Assembly (NCBI RefSeq): GCF_004349355.1
Contig: NZ_SMFK01000014.1
Span: 1 to 64,000, forward strand
Origin: Flavobacterium cellulosilyticum
Lineage (GTDB): Bacteria; Bacteroidota; Bacteroidia; Flavobacteriales; Flavobacteriaceae
Reading direction: 5' to 3'
DNA length: 64,000 nucleotides
Under the pieces are notes generated by a model. That model was given only the letters and a program-made list of their open reading frames with translations. It was not told the origin of the DNA and did no database searches. The position numbers were made by a program, and so were the translations under genes. Numbering within the stretch: the first letter of the stretch is position 1; the number at the start of each line of letters is the position of its first letter. Positions 53,471-62,708 of this stretch are shown one piece after another.

Positions 53471-55663
53471 ATGATCAAAACAAACAATTATAAATGGCTG
53501 GGTTTATTCATGGCTCTAAATACGCTTAGTCCAATTTCGGCTCAACAGTTTCCAAAAAAGAAAGCGACTCCACCTGAAATCAAGGTTTCTAATAATAATA
53601 CTAGTGCTTATTTGTTTACCTATTTTACAGGTAATAAAAAAGAAGAAGAACAAATTCGTTTTGCCATCAGTAATGACGGTTATAATTTTAGAGCATTGAA
53701 TGACAATAACGCAGTCATCAGCTCCGAAAAAATAAGTGAAACAGGAGGGGTGAGAGATCCACATATCCTTCGTGGAGCAGATGGAAAAACTTTTTACATG
53801 GTGGTAACCGATATGGTTTCGGCCAAAGGTTGGGACTCTAATAGAGCGATGGTCTTATTAAAATCGAAAGACTTGGTTAATTGGACTTCGAGTATCGTTA
53901 ACATTCAAAAAAAATTTCCTGGTAACGAAGATTTACTTCGCGTTTGGGCACCTCAAACGATCTATGATGCAAAAGCTAAAAAATACATGATTTATTGGTC
54001 CATGCAAAACGGAAAAAATCCAGATATTATTTATTATGCATACGCCAATGCAACTTTCACTGATTTAGAATCTGCACCAAAACAATTATTTTTCAGTCCT
54101 ACTAACGGAGCTTGTATTGATGGGGATATCATTTTTAAAGACGGCGAATACCATTTGTTTTTTAAAACAGAAGGACAAGGAGCTGGAATCAAGATTGCCA
54201 CTTCAGATAAACTTACGGAAGGCTATGTTTTGAGTGACACTTATGTGCAACAAACCAAAGAAGCTGTTGAAGGAGCAAGTGTTTTTAAACTCAACAACAC
54301 TGATGAGTATATCCTAATGTATGATGTATATATGAAAGGGAAATATCAGTTTACCAAAACAAAAGATTTGGAACATTTCACGATAATTGACCAAGAAGTA
54401 ACGATGAATTTTCATCCTAGACACGGAACTGTTTTGCCAATCACAGCTGAAGAAGCCGCTAGATTAGAAATCAAATGGGGTAATTCAGAAGATATAATTC
54501 GATCGGCCAATGCCAAAGAAATCAAAAAAATAAATACTAAAATTGACGTAGAAAATAAATCGGTCTATTTCTCGGTTAAGCCAAATACAAATCTAAAAGC
54601 TTTCAATCCATCGTTTATTACTTATCCAGGTATTCAGGTTCAACCCAATACTCCACAAAACTTTAGTTCAGGACCGGTACAATATACTATTTCAATCAAA
54701 GGCCAAACTTCACAAACTTGGACAGTTTATGCTGCCGAAAATCACAATGCTATTTTAGGGGGTCTATATGCAGATCCTGATATTATGTATTCAGAAAAAA
54801 CGAAAAAATTCTACATCTATCCTACTAGTGACGGATTTGACGGTTGGTCTGGTACTTACTTCAAAGCATTTTCATCTTCAGATTTAGTATGCTGGAAGGA
54901 TGAAGGTGTTATTTTAGACCTTAATAAAGATGTGAGTTGGGCCAATAGAAATGCTTGGGCACCTTGCATTACAGAAAAGAAAATAGGCAACAGCTATAAA
55001 TATTACTACTATTTCTGTGCGGCACAGAAAATTGGTGTAGCTGTATCCGATAATCCAACAGGTCCTTTTGTGGATTCTGGAAAAGCATTAATCGATAAAC
55101 GACCTGCCGGAGCCAAAGGAGGACAAGAAATCGACCCCGATGTCTTCACTGATCCTCAAACAGGAAAAAATTATTTGTATTGGGGGAATTCGTATTTGGC
55201 TTGTGCTGAACTCAATGATGATATGATTTCTATCAAAGAAGAAACTATCAAAATCATGACTCCAGATAAGTCATTCCGTGAAGGGGTTACTGTTTTTTAT
55301 AGAAATGGAACCTACTATTTCTTATGGTCAGAAGACGATACAAGAAGTGAAAATTACAAAGTCCGTTATGGATTTTCTAATTCTCCTTTGGGACCTATAG
55401 AAATTCCAGAAAAGAATCTTGTAATTGCAAAAGATAAAGAGGCGGGAATACTAGGGACAGGACATAATTCGGTAATTCAAGTTCCCGGTAAGGACGAATG
55501 GTATATTGTGTACCACCGTTTTAATTATCCTAAAGGAAATACTATGGGAGAATCTGCAGGTTACAATAGAGAAGTATGTATCGATAAAATGGAATTTAAT
55601 ACGGATGGAAGTATCAAACCAACAATCCCAACCCATAAAGGAATTAAGCCAGTTAAATTATAA
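53471..55663 (+). CDS. Tandem GH43 protein with two five-bladed domains
   Basis: A 730-residue secreted protein with two separate GH43-type beta-propellers. The first (about 45-340) keeps Asp96 (VRDPHIL), Asp217/Asp219 (CIDGDIIF) and Glu267 (VEGASVFK). The second (about 425-725) keeps Asp435 (YADPDIMY), Asp555 (EIDPDVF) and Glu604 (FREGVTVF). Both appear catalytically complete. GH43 members act on alpha-L-arabinofuranosyl, xylosyl or galactosyl links. In this locus arabinan or galactan side chains are probable. It is spaced 40 bases from GH27 and three bases from the next gene. Confidence 0.88.
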   Translation: MIKTNNYKWLGLFMALNTLSPISAQQFPKKKATPPEIKVSNNNTSAYLFTYFTGNKKEEEQIRFAISNDGYNFRALNDNNAVISSEKISETGGVRDPHILRGADGKTFYMVVTDMVSAKGWDSNRAMVLLKSKDLVNWTSSIVNIQKKFPGNEDLLRVWAPQTIYDAKAKKYMIYWSMQNGKNPDIIYYAYANATFTDLESAPKQLFFSPTNGACIDGDIIFKDGEYHLFFKTEGQGAGIKIATSDKLTEGYVLSDTYVQQTKEAVEGASVFKLNNTDEYILMYDVYMKGKYQFTKTKDLEHFTIIDQEVTMNFHPRHGTVLPITAEEAARLEIKWGNSEDIIRSANAKEIKKINTKIDVENKSVYFSVKPNTNLKAFNPSFITYPGIQVQPNTPQNFSSGPVQYTISIKGQTSQTWTVYAAENHNAILGGLYADPDIMYSEKTKKFYIYPTSDGFDGWSGTYFKAFSSSDLVCWKDEGVILDLNKDVSWANRNAWAPCITEKKIGNSYKYYYYFCAAQKIGVAVSDNPTGPFVDSGKALIDKRPAGAKGGQEIDPDVFTDPQTGKNYLYWGNSYLACAELNDDMISIKEETIKIMTPDKSFREGVTVFYRNGTYYFLWSEDDTRSENYKVRYGFSNSPLGPIEIPEKNLVIAKDKEAGILGTGHNSVIQVPGKDEWYIVYHRFNYPKGNTMGESAGYNREVCIDKMEFNTDGSIKPTIPTHKGIKPVKL

Positions 55664-55666
55664 ATA

Positions 55667-58282
55667 ATGAGAGAAATATTCTTTTTTCAAAAACTAAAAA
55701 AACAACTCCTTCGCGTAATGCTTTGTGGTCTTTGCACAATAACCGCTTACGGGAATCACCCTGATTCCGCTTTTATTTTTTCATATACCTCAGGAAAAAG
55801 TTCTGATGGCCTTCATTTTGCGTGGAGTATCGATCAGACCAATTGGCATCCTATTGGGCCAGATTTCAGCTATATACAATCCGATTACGGAAGATGGGGT
55901 TCTGAAAAAAGAATGGTTACTCCTGTTTTATTTCCTGGTGCTGATGGTCAATGGCATTGCCTTTGGAGTCTAAATGAAACTGATGGAACTTTTGCTCACG
56001 CAGCTTCCAAAGACCTCATTTATTGGGGGCGCCAATCCTATCCTGTTGTAATGACAAATAAAAACTGTCTGTCTCCCAAAGTAGCATTCAATAAAGAAAA
56101 AAAAGAATACATTATATCATGGTTAAGCAAAAACTCAACTGAAACAATCGCTTGCTACACCACAACCAAAGATTTCAAAAGTTATTCGGAAACCAAAAAT
56201 ATTCCATTATCAGAATATAAAAACACGCGCAGTACCATTGTCATTAATGGAAAAACACAAATAGGTTCTATAAATAAAGTAGGCTGGAAAGTTATTGATG
56301 GTTTGATTAAAACACAACAATTAACCACCTACAAAAAACAATTATGGTCCGAAACTACTGAAACAGAAAAGGATCGTTTTGCCAACTTAAAACCAGTAAA
56401 TGCAAAATTCAGTTTAGATGTGAGCAAAAGCAAAAAAATCAGCACTACTTTGGTTGGTATCTTTTTCGAAGATCTAAATTATGCTGCTGATGGTGGTTTG
56501 TATGCTGAACTCGTTCAAAACCGTGATTTCGAATATAAAATAAGTGATACCAAAGGTAGAGATGCTTCTTGGACAAGCACAAAAGCGTGGACTCTAAAGG
56601 GCGAAAATGCCACTTTAACCATTGATTCGATTGCTCCCATTCATCCAAACAATCCTCATTACGCAAAGCTTTCGATTGCCAAAGTTGGAGCAGCTTTAGT
56701 AAATGAAGGTTTTGATGGCATTGTAATGAAAGCTGGTGAAAAGTACGATTTTTCCCTATTTGCTAGAATTCCAGAAGGTAAAGCAGGCAAATTATTGGTT
56801 CGGCTAGTGGATAAGAATGGAACAATCTATGGGGAAACAACCACTCCAAACATGACTACCAATTGGAGAAATTACAAGTCGGTTATTACTGCCAAAAAGT
56901 CCGTTGTTGATGCTCATCTGGAAATTATCCCACAAACGACAGCAACAATTCATTTGGATTTGATTTCACTTTTTCCTCAAAAAACATTTAAAGAACATAA
57001 AAACGGATTGCGTGCTGATTTAGCCCAAACGCTTGCGGACCTGCAACCTAAATTCATGCGTTTTCCTGGTGGCTGTGTGGCTCACGGTGATGGTATTGCG
57101 AATATTTATAACTGGAAAAATACCATTGGACCACTAGAAGCACGTACTCCGATGCGCAATATTTGGGGCTATCATCAAACCGTTGGTTTAGGCTATTTTG
57201 AATATTTTCAATTTAGTGAGGATATGGGTGCTGAACCACTGCCCGTTATTGCAGCAGGAGTTCCTTGTCAGAATTCTTCAGTAGGTGGTCCAGGACAACA
57301 AGGTGGAATTCCGATGTGTGATATGGATAACTATGTACAAGACATACTTGATTTGGTCGAATATGCGAATGGTGCTGTAACGACAAAATGGGGTAAAAAA
57401 CGAGCAGAAGCTGGACATCCAAAACCATTTAACCTAAAATATGTAGGTATTGGAAACGAAGATTTGATAACCGATATTTTTGAAGAGCGTTTCACGATGA
57501 TTTTCAAAGCGATGAAAGAAAAACATCCTGAAATAACAGTTATAGGAACTGTCGGTCCAAATTTCGAAGGAACTGATTACCAAGAAGGCTGGGATATCGC
57601 TTCAAAACTGGGTGTGCCCATGGTCGACGAACATTATTATCAATCACCAGCTTGGTTTATTTACAATCAAGAATATTACGATCAATATGATCGCTCAAAA
57701 TCAAAAGTGTATCTTGGTGAATATGCTGCGCACCTGCCGGGCAGACCTAATAACATAGAAACAGCTTTGGCGGAAGCCTTATATTTAACTTCGGTTGAAC
57801 GCAATGGAGATGTGGTAAGCATGGCTTCGTATGCGCCCTTACTGGCGAAAGACAAACATACACAATGGAATCCTGATCTTATTTATTTCAATAACACCGA
57901 AGTGAGGCCAACTGTTGGCTACGAAGTACAAAAGTTATATGGTGAAAATGCAGGGGACCAATATATTCCAACTGAAATCAGTCTTTCTAACAATCAGGAA
58001 AATGTAAAAAATCGTATTGCCATCTCTGTCGTTCGCGATACCAAAAGCAATGACCTCATTGTAAAAATGGTTAATATGTTGCCTGTAACTGTGAATGCAT
58101 CGGTTGCATTGAAAGATGGAAATTTTGGAAATTCAGAAACCATAAAAACAGTATTAAAAGGAACGCCAAACGACAAAAATGCAAAACCGGTGGTTTCTAA
58201 AGGTATTGCAACGGAACTGAATTCGGTTTCATTGCCCGCTTATTCCTTCACCGTATATCGTATCAATCAATCAATAGATTAA
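55667..58282 (+). CDS. GH51 alpha-L-arabinofuranosidase with GH43-like N-terminal domain
   Basis: An 871-residue secreted protein. Residues about 30-230 look like a GH43-type propeller fragment (DGLHFAWSIDQTNWHPIGPD, CLWSLNETDGTFAHAASKDL), with no convincing catalytic triad. From about 245 on it is GH51: IFFEDLNYAADGGLYAELVQ, FMRFPGGCVAHGDGIANIYN, the acid/base Glu598 in GIGNED and the nucleophile Glu685 in VYLGEYAAH. It releases arabinose from arabinan or arabinogalactan oligosaccharides, probably in the periplasm. It is separated from the preceding GH43 gene by only three bases. Confidence 0.9.
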   Translation: MREIFFFQKLKKQLLRVMLCGLCTITAYGNHPDSAFIFSYTSGKSSDGLHFAWSIDQTNWHPIGPDFSYIQSDYGRWGSEKRMVTPVLFPGADGQWHCLWSLNETDGTFAHAASKDLIYWGRQSYPVVMTNKNCLSPKVAFNKEKKEYIISWLSKNSTETIACYTTTKDFKSYSETKNIPLSEYKNTRSTIVINGKTQIGSINKVGWKVIDGLIKTQQLTTYKKQLWSETTETEKDRFANLKPVNAKFSLDVSKSKKISTTLVGIFFEDLNYAADGGLYAELVQNRDFEYKISDTKGRDASWTSTKAWTLKGENATLTIDSIAPIHPNNPHYAKLSIAKVGAALVNEGFDGIVMKAGEKYDFSLFARIPEGKAGKLLVRLVDKNGTIYGETTTPNMTTNWRNYKSVITAKKSVVDAHLEIIPQTTATIHLDLISLFPQKTFKEHKNGLRADLAQTLADLQPKFMRFPGGCVAHGDGIANIYNWKNTIGPLEARTPMRNIWGYHQTVGLGYFEYFQFSEDMGAEPLPVIAAGVPCQNSSVGGPGQQGGIPMCDMDNYVQDILDLVEYANGAVTTKWGKKRAEAGHPKPFNLKYVGIGNEDLITDIFEERFTMIFKAMKEKHPEITVIGTVGPNFEGTDYQEGWDIASKLGVPMVDEHYYQSPAWFIYNQEYYDQYDRSKSKVYLGEYAAHLPGRPNNIETALAEALYLTSVERNGDVVSMASYAPLLAKDKHTQWNPDLIYFNNTEVRPTVGYEVQKLYGENAGDQYIPTEISLSNNQENVKNRIAISVVRDTKSNDLIVKMVNMLPVTVNASVALKDGNFGNSETIKTVLKGTPNDKNAKPVVSKGIATELNSVSLPAYSFTVYRINQSID

Positions 58283-58300
58283 TTTCTCAGCTAAAACAAA

Positions 58301-60673
58301 ATGACAAGCAATTGTATAACAAAAAAACTTTGGATTGGACTGCTATTCGTTTCAGTAGTGACTCTTTACGGGCAATCAGCTAAACTTCAAAGTTTCCCCT
58401 TATCATCAGTTCGTTTATTGGAAGGCCCATTTAAGGAGGCCCAACTTACGGACATGAAATATATTTTAGCACTTGATGCGGATCGTCTTTTGTTTCCTTA
58501 TTTGAGAGAGGCAGGAATAGAAACGAAAGGGGAAAGTTACGGCAATTGGGAAAATACAGGTCTTGATGGTCATATTGGTGGACATTATATTTCGGCTTTA
58601 TCTGAAATGTATGCCGCCACAGGCAATGAGCAAATAAAGGAAAGACTCGATTATATGCTCTATTGGTTCGAAAAATGCCAACAAAAAAACGGAAACGGAT
58701 ACATAGGTGGTGTTCCTGGTAGTAAAGCTTTATGGGAAGAAATTGAAAAAAGCAAAATTAATGCGGGTAGCTTTTCATTGAATGATAAATGGGTGCCTTG
58801 GTATAATATTCATAAAGTGTATGCTGGATTAGTAGATGCCTATACATTAACCGGAAATGAAAAAGCTAAAAAGATGCTGATTCAACTTTCGGACTGGTGT
58901 TTGAAACTTACCGCCAATTTATCCGACGAACAAATTCAAGACATGCTTCGCAGTGAGCATGGCGGAATGAATGAAGTTTTTGCTGATGTTGCGGCCATTA
59001 CAGGAGATAAAAAATACTTGACATTAGCCGAAAAATTTTCTCATAAAACAATTTTAAATCCGCTATTAGAAAATAAAGATGCGTTAAATGGATTGCATGC
59101 CAATACACAAATCCCAAAAGTAATTGGTTTCATGCGGGTAGCTGAAGTATCGGGAGATAAAGAGTGGGCCAATGCCGCTAATTTTTTCTGGAATACAGTA
59201 GTGAACAATCGTACTATTTCTATTGGTGGAAACAGTGTAAGAGAACACTTTAACCCTGCTACTGATTTTTCTTCTATGTTGGAATCGAGAGAAGGTCCAG
59301 AAACCTGCAATAGTTACAATATGTTGAAATTAAGTAAACATTTGTTTCTTGCTAACCCTTCTTCTAAATATATGGATTATTATGAGCGTACAACATATAA
59401 TCACATCTTGTCATCTCAACATCCAGATGGTGGTTTTGTCTATTTCACTCCAATCCGCCCTCGTCATTATAGGGTCTATTCAACACCACAAGAGTCCTTT
59501 TGGTGCTGCGTAGGTTCAGGACTAGAAAATCACGGAAAATATGGTGAACTAATTTACGCACACGACAACCAAAATCTGTATGTGAACCTATTTATTCCCT
59601 CAACTTTAAAATGGGAAGAAAAAGGAATCAGCTTAACGCAAACTACTAAATTCCCATTTGAAGAAAAAACTTCAATCGAATTGAAACTAAAAAAAGCACA
59701 AAAATTTGCCATAAAGTTCCGTTATCCATCATGGATAGCAGACGGTAAAATGAAAATAAGTGTCAACAATAAAGAAATGAAGATTGAAAAAGATGCGAAT
59801 TCCTATGTTTCTGTAAAACGCAAATGGAAGACGGGAGATGTCATTTCGATTGTGTTGCCAATGCAAAACAAAACCGAACAACTTCCTGACCATTCCAACT
59901 GGGTTTCCTTTGTTCGTGGACCAATCGTACTTGCCGCTGTTACAGATACGACTGATTTAGTTGGTCTTCATGGCGATGGTAGTAGAATGGGGCATATTGC
60001 TAATGGACCTATTTACCCTATTGAAGAAGCACCATTGCTTATTTCAAACAATGCTGATTTAGCGAATTCCTTAATCGCAGAAAAAGGTAAATCCTTTGTT
60101 TTTACCGCTTCGGACATTATTTTTCAGGAGAAATATAAAGATTTAGAATTGGTTCCTTTTTTCCAAATTCACGATGAGCGTTACATGATTTATTGGCCCT
60201 TTACGACCAAAGAAAAATTGCCGGAAATACAAAAAGCAATGAAGAGTAGAGAAGAGGCTCAAATGAAATTAGAAGCAGCAACGGTTGATGTTGTTACATC
60301 CGGAGAACAGCAACCAGAATCAGATCATAATTTCAAAGGAGAGCAAACGGATACAGGATTTTATAAAGAACGTCATTATCGTTATGGAAAAGGTTTCTTT
60401 AGTTATGACATGAAAAACACTCTTTTAGAAGCCCAAAAATTACAATTCACTTATTTTGGCACCGACACAAACAAGAGTTTCGATGTTTATGTTAATGATG
60501 TTTTGGTAGCTTCGATTATCCTAAACGGTACTGAAGGAAAGCAATTTGTTGATAGAATGATAGCACTTCCAGCCGCGATTATAAATAGTAAAAACAAAAT
60601 TTTGCAAGTAAAATTTAAGGCGAAACCAAGTTCTGAAATTACTGCCATTTATGAAGTACGATTAATGAAATAA
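58301..60673 (+). CDS. GH127/GH146 beta-L-arabinofuranosidase
   Basis: A 790-residue secreted enzyme of the DUF1680 type. The catalytic zinc/cysteine site is intact: Glu334 and Cys336 in REGPETCNSYN, and Cys402-Cys403 in SFWCCVGSG. These match in position the Glu338, Cys340, Cys417 and Cys418 site known in the Bifidobacterium enzyme HypBA1. A C-terminal beta domain (about 670-790, SDHNFKGEQTDTGFYKERHY) is typical of Bacteroidota members. It acts on beta-L-Araf units, found in hydroxyproline-rich glycoproteins and some pectins. I cannot separate GH127 from GH146 by eye. Confidence 0.9.
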   Translation: MTSNCITKKLWIGLLFVSVVTLYGQSAKLQSFPLSSVRLLEGPFKEAQLTDMKYILALDADRLLFPYLREAGIETKGESYGNWENTGLDGHIGGHYISALSEMYAATGNEQIKERLDYMLYWFEKCQQKNGNGYIGGVPGSKALWEEIEKSKINAGSFSLNDKWVPWYNIHKVYAGLVDAYTLTGNEKAKKMLIQLSDWCLKLTANLSDEQIQDMLRSEHGGMNEVFADVAAITGDKKYLTLAEKFSHKTILNPLLENKDALNGLHANTQIPKVIGFMRVAEVSGDKEWANAANFFWNTVVNNRTISIGGNSVREHFNPATDFSSMLESREGPETCNSYNMLKLSKHLFLANPSSKYMDYYERTTYNHILSSQHPDGGFVYFTPIRPRHYRVYSTPQESFWCCVGSGLENHGKYGELIYAHDNQNLYVNLFIPSTLKWEEKGISLTQTTKFPFEEKTSIELKLKKAQKFAIKFRYPSWIADGKMKISVNNKEMKIEKDANSYVSVKRKWKTGDVISIVLPMQNKTEQLPDHSNWVSFVRGPIVLAAVTDTTDLVGLHGDGSRMGHIANGPIYPIEEAPLLISNNADLANSLIAEKGKSFVFTASDIIFQEKYKDLELVPFFQIHDERYMIYWPFTTKEKLPEIQKAMKSREEAQMKLEAATVDVVTSGEQQPESDHNFKGEQTDTGFYKERHYRYGKGFFSYDMKNTLLEAQKLQFTYFGTDTNKSFDVYVNDVLVASIILNGTEGKQFVDRMIALPAAIINSKNKILQVKFKAKPSSEITAIYEVRLMK

Positions 60674-60735
60674 GACGATATTCTAACGGTTTTGAGGAAG
60701 CATTTATTTTAAAAATAATATTAAATATTTAAATT

Positions 60736-62433
60736 ATGATTAAACAATTTTTGTTTTGGTGTCTATGCACCAATTTTTTAATACTGTCAGTTAAAGCACA
60801 GGATACTTTAGTATCAAAAAAGTACGTCGATGTAAAAATAATGCTAGACAAACCAGTTGGTGAAATGTATCCAATGTGGGCATGGTTTGGTTATGATGAG
60901 CCAAATTATACCTATATGAAAGATGGTAAAAAGCTACTTTCAGAACTGGCAAATCTTTCACCTACTCCAGTATATGTTCGGACACACAGTTTATTGGTAA
61001 GTGGAGATGGAGTTGCCGCATTAAAATGGGGTAGCACAAATGCATATACCGAAGATGAAAAAGGCAATGCTATATATAATTGGAGCATTATAGACAGTAT
61101 TTTTGATACCTATATCAAACGCGGTATAAAACCATTAGCTCAAATTGGATTTATGCCAAAGGCAATGAGTACAAAACCAGAACCTTATAGACATTCTTGG
61201 AAACCGAGTGACCCCTATAGCGAAATTTTCACAGGTTGGGCCTATCCTCCAAAAGATTATAATAAATGGGCTGAATTAGTATATCAATGGGTAAAGCATA
61301 GTGTGGAAAGGTATGGAAAAAAAGAAGTGGAAAGTTGGTATTGGGAAGTATGGAACGAACCAAACTATTACTGGAAAGGCACTATGGATGAATTCTTCAA
61401 ACTATATGATTATTCAGCCGATGCTGTTAAACGAGCGCTTCCAACGGCTAAAATAGGAGGTCTCAATATTGCTGGTACAAGGAGTGAAAATTCTCAAAAA
61501 TGGACGAATGCTTTTATACAACATTGCATCAGTGGTACTAATTATGCAACAGGCAAAAAAGGTGCGCCACTGGATGCTTTTCTTTTTCATGCTAAAGGAA
61601 ACCCAACCTTAGTAGATGGTGTGGTTCGCATGGATATGTCACCTCAATTAAAGGATATTTCTACAGGTTTCAAAATTGCTTTATCTTATCCAGAAACAAA
61701 GAATTTACCCATTATCATTGGTGAAAGTGATCCTGAAGGATGTGCCGCTTGCGGAATGGCGACTAACCCACAAAATGCCTACAGAAACGGAACCATGTAT
61801 AGTAGTTATACCGCTGCATCGTTTGCCAGAAAATACCTTTTGGCCGATAAATATGGGATCAATTTTCTAGGGGCTGTTTCGTGGTCCTTTGAATTCGAAA
61901 ACCAACCTTGGTTTTATGGATTTCGAGATTTAGCTACTAACGGTGTAGACAAACCGATACTCAATGTATTTCGTATGTTTGGCAAAATGAGTGGTAAACG
62001 TGTAACTGTCCAAAGCGATCGCATGACGCCATTACAATCTATTGTAGAAAATAGTGTCCGTGGTGAGCAATCAGAAATAGGTGCACTTGCTAGTGTTGAT
62101 AAAAAAACTGCTGGTATCATGTTATGGAACTACCATGACCTAGACCAATTGGGCATCGCAGAACCTGTTCGTGTTAGCATTAGTGGAATAAAAACCAAGA
62201 AAGTAACGCTAACTCATTACACAATAGATAGCCAACATAGTAATTCATATGAAGTTTGGAAAAAAATGGGCTCACCACAAAATCCAACTTCTGAACAAAT
62301 TTCAATACTAGAAAAAGCGGGTCAATTGGAAACCGTTGGAAATCCTCAAAAACTAGACGTTACATTGGGTAATTTAGTAGTTGATATTGTGTTGCCAAGA
62401 CAAGCAGTATCCTTGTTGAAACTAGACTGGTAA
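60736..62433 (+). CDS. GH39-like glycosidase
   Basis: A 565-residue secreted protein with a clan-A barrel. The acid/base Glu208 lies in WEVWNEPNYYW and the nucleophile Glu330 in IIIGESDPEG; the PMWAWFGYDEPNY opening agrees with GH39 beta-xylosidase-like enzymes. GH39 contains beta-xylosidases, iduronidases and, in newer reports, arabinose- or galactose-active members. The arabinogalactan context therefore favours an activity other than plain xylosidase, but this is inference. The signal peptide ends near LSVKAQ. It lies 62 bases after the GH127 gene. Confidence 0.85.
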   Translation: MIKQFLFWCLCTNFLILSVKAQDTLVSKKYVDVKIMLDKPVGEMYPMWAWFGYDEPNYTYMKDGKKLLSELANLSPTPVYVRTHSLLVSGDGVAALKWGSTNAYTEDEKGNAIYNWSIIDSIFDTYIKRGIKPLAQIGFMPKAMSTKPEPYRHSWKPSDPYSEIFTGWAYPPKDYNKWAELVYQWVKHSVERYGKKEVESWYWEVWNEPNYYWKGTMDEFFKLYDYSADAVKRALPTAKIGGLNIAGTRSENSQKWTNAFIQHCISGTNYATGKKGAPLDAFLFHAKGNPTLVDGVVRMDMSPQLKDISTGFKIALSYPETKNLPIIIGESDPEGCAACGMATNPQNAYRNGTMYSSYTAASFARKYLLADKYGINFLGAVSWSFEFENQPWFYGFRDLATNGVDKPILNVFRMFGKMSGKRVTVQSDRMTPLQSIVENSVRGEQSEIGALASVDKKTAGIMLWNYHDLDQLGIAEPVRVSISGIKTKKVTLTHYTIDSQHSNSYEVWKKMGSPQNPTSEQISILEKAGQLETVGNPQKLDVTLGNLVVDIVLPRQAVSLLKLDW

Positions 62434-62463
62434 ATTATTAAAATTGAAATAGTTTAGTAAATT

Positions 62464-62559
62464 GTTTGAACTTCCAGCTGCTATTATCACAAGTAAAATA
62501 TTAAGCAAAACCAAATTCAGAAATCAAAGCCAATTTTTAAATACGTATAATGAAATAGG
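62464..62559 (+). pseudogene. Remnant of a GH127-type C-terminus
   Basis: The frame reads FELPAAIITSKILSKTKFRN then QSQFLNTYNEI. The DNA matches the last 35 codons of the GH127/146 gene (MIALPAAIINSKNKILQVKF and the following residues) with deletions. The intact copy ends at 60673, so this is a relic of a second, lost copy or of a duplication of its 3' end. The remainder of 62434-62708 holds nothing recognisable. Confidence 0.65.
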
Positions 62560-62708
62560 ATCATTACGTCAATTCAGACGAAAAGAATTAGGGTACAGAT
62601 TTTTAACATGAATAATTAAAAGTAATATAATTATAAAAATAATGGATAGATTTAATGTCTGACCAACTTAATAAAATCAATAATAAACCCTTTAGAATAT
62701 ATAAAATA

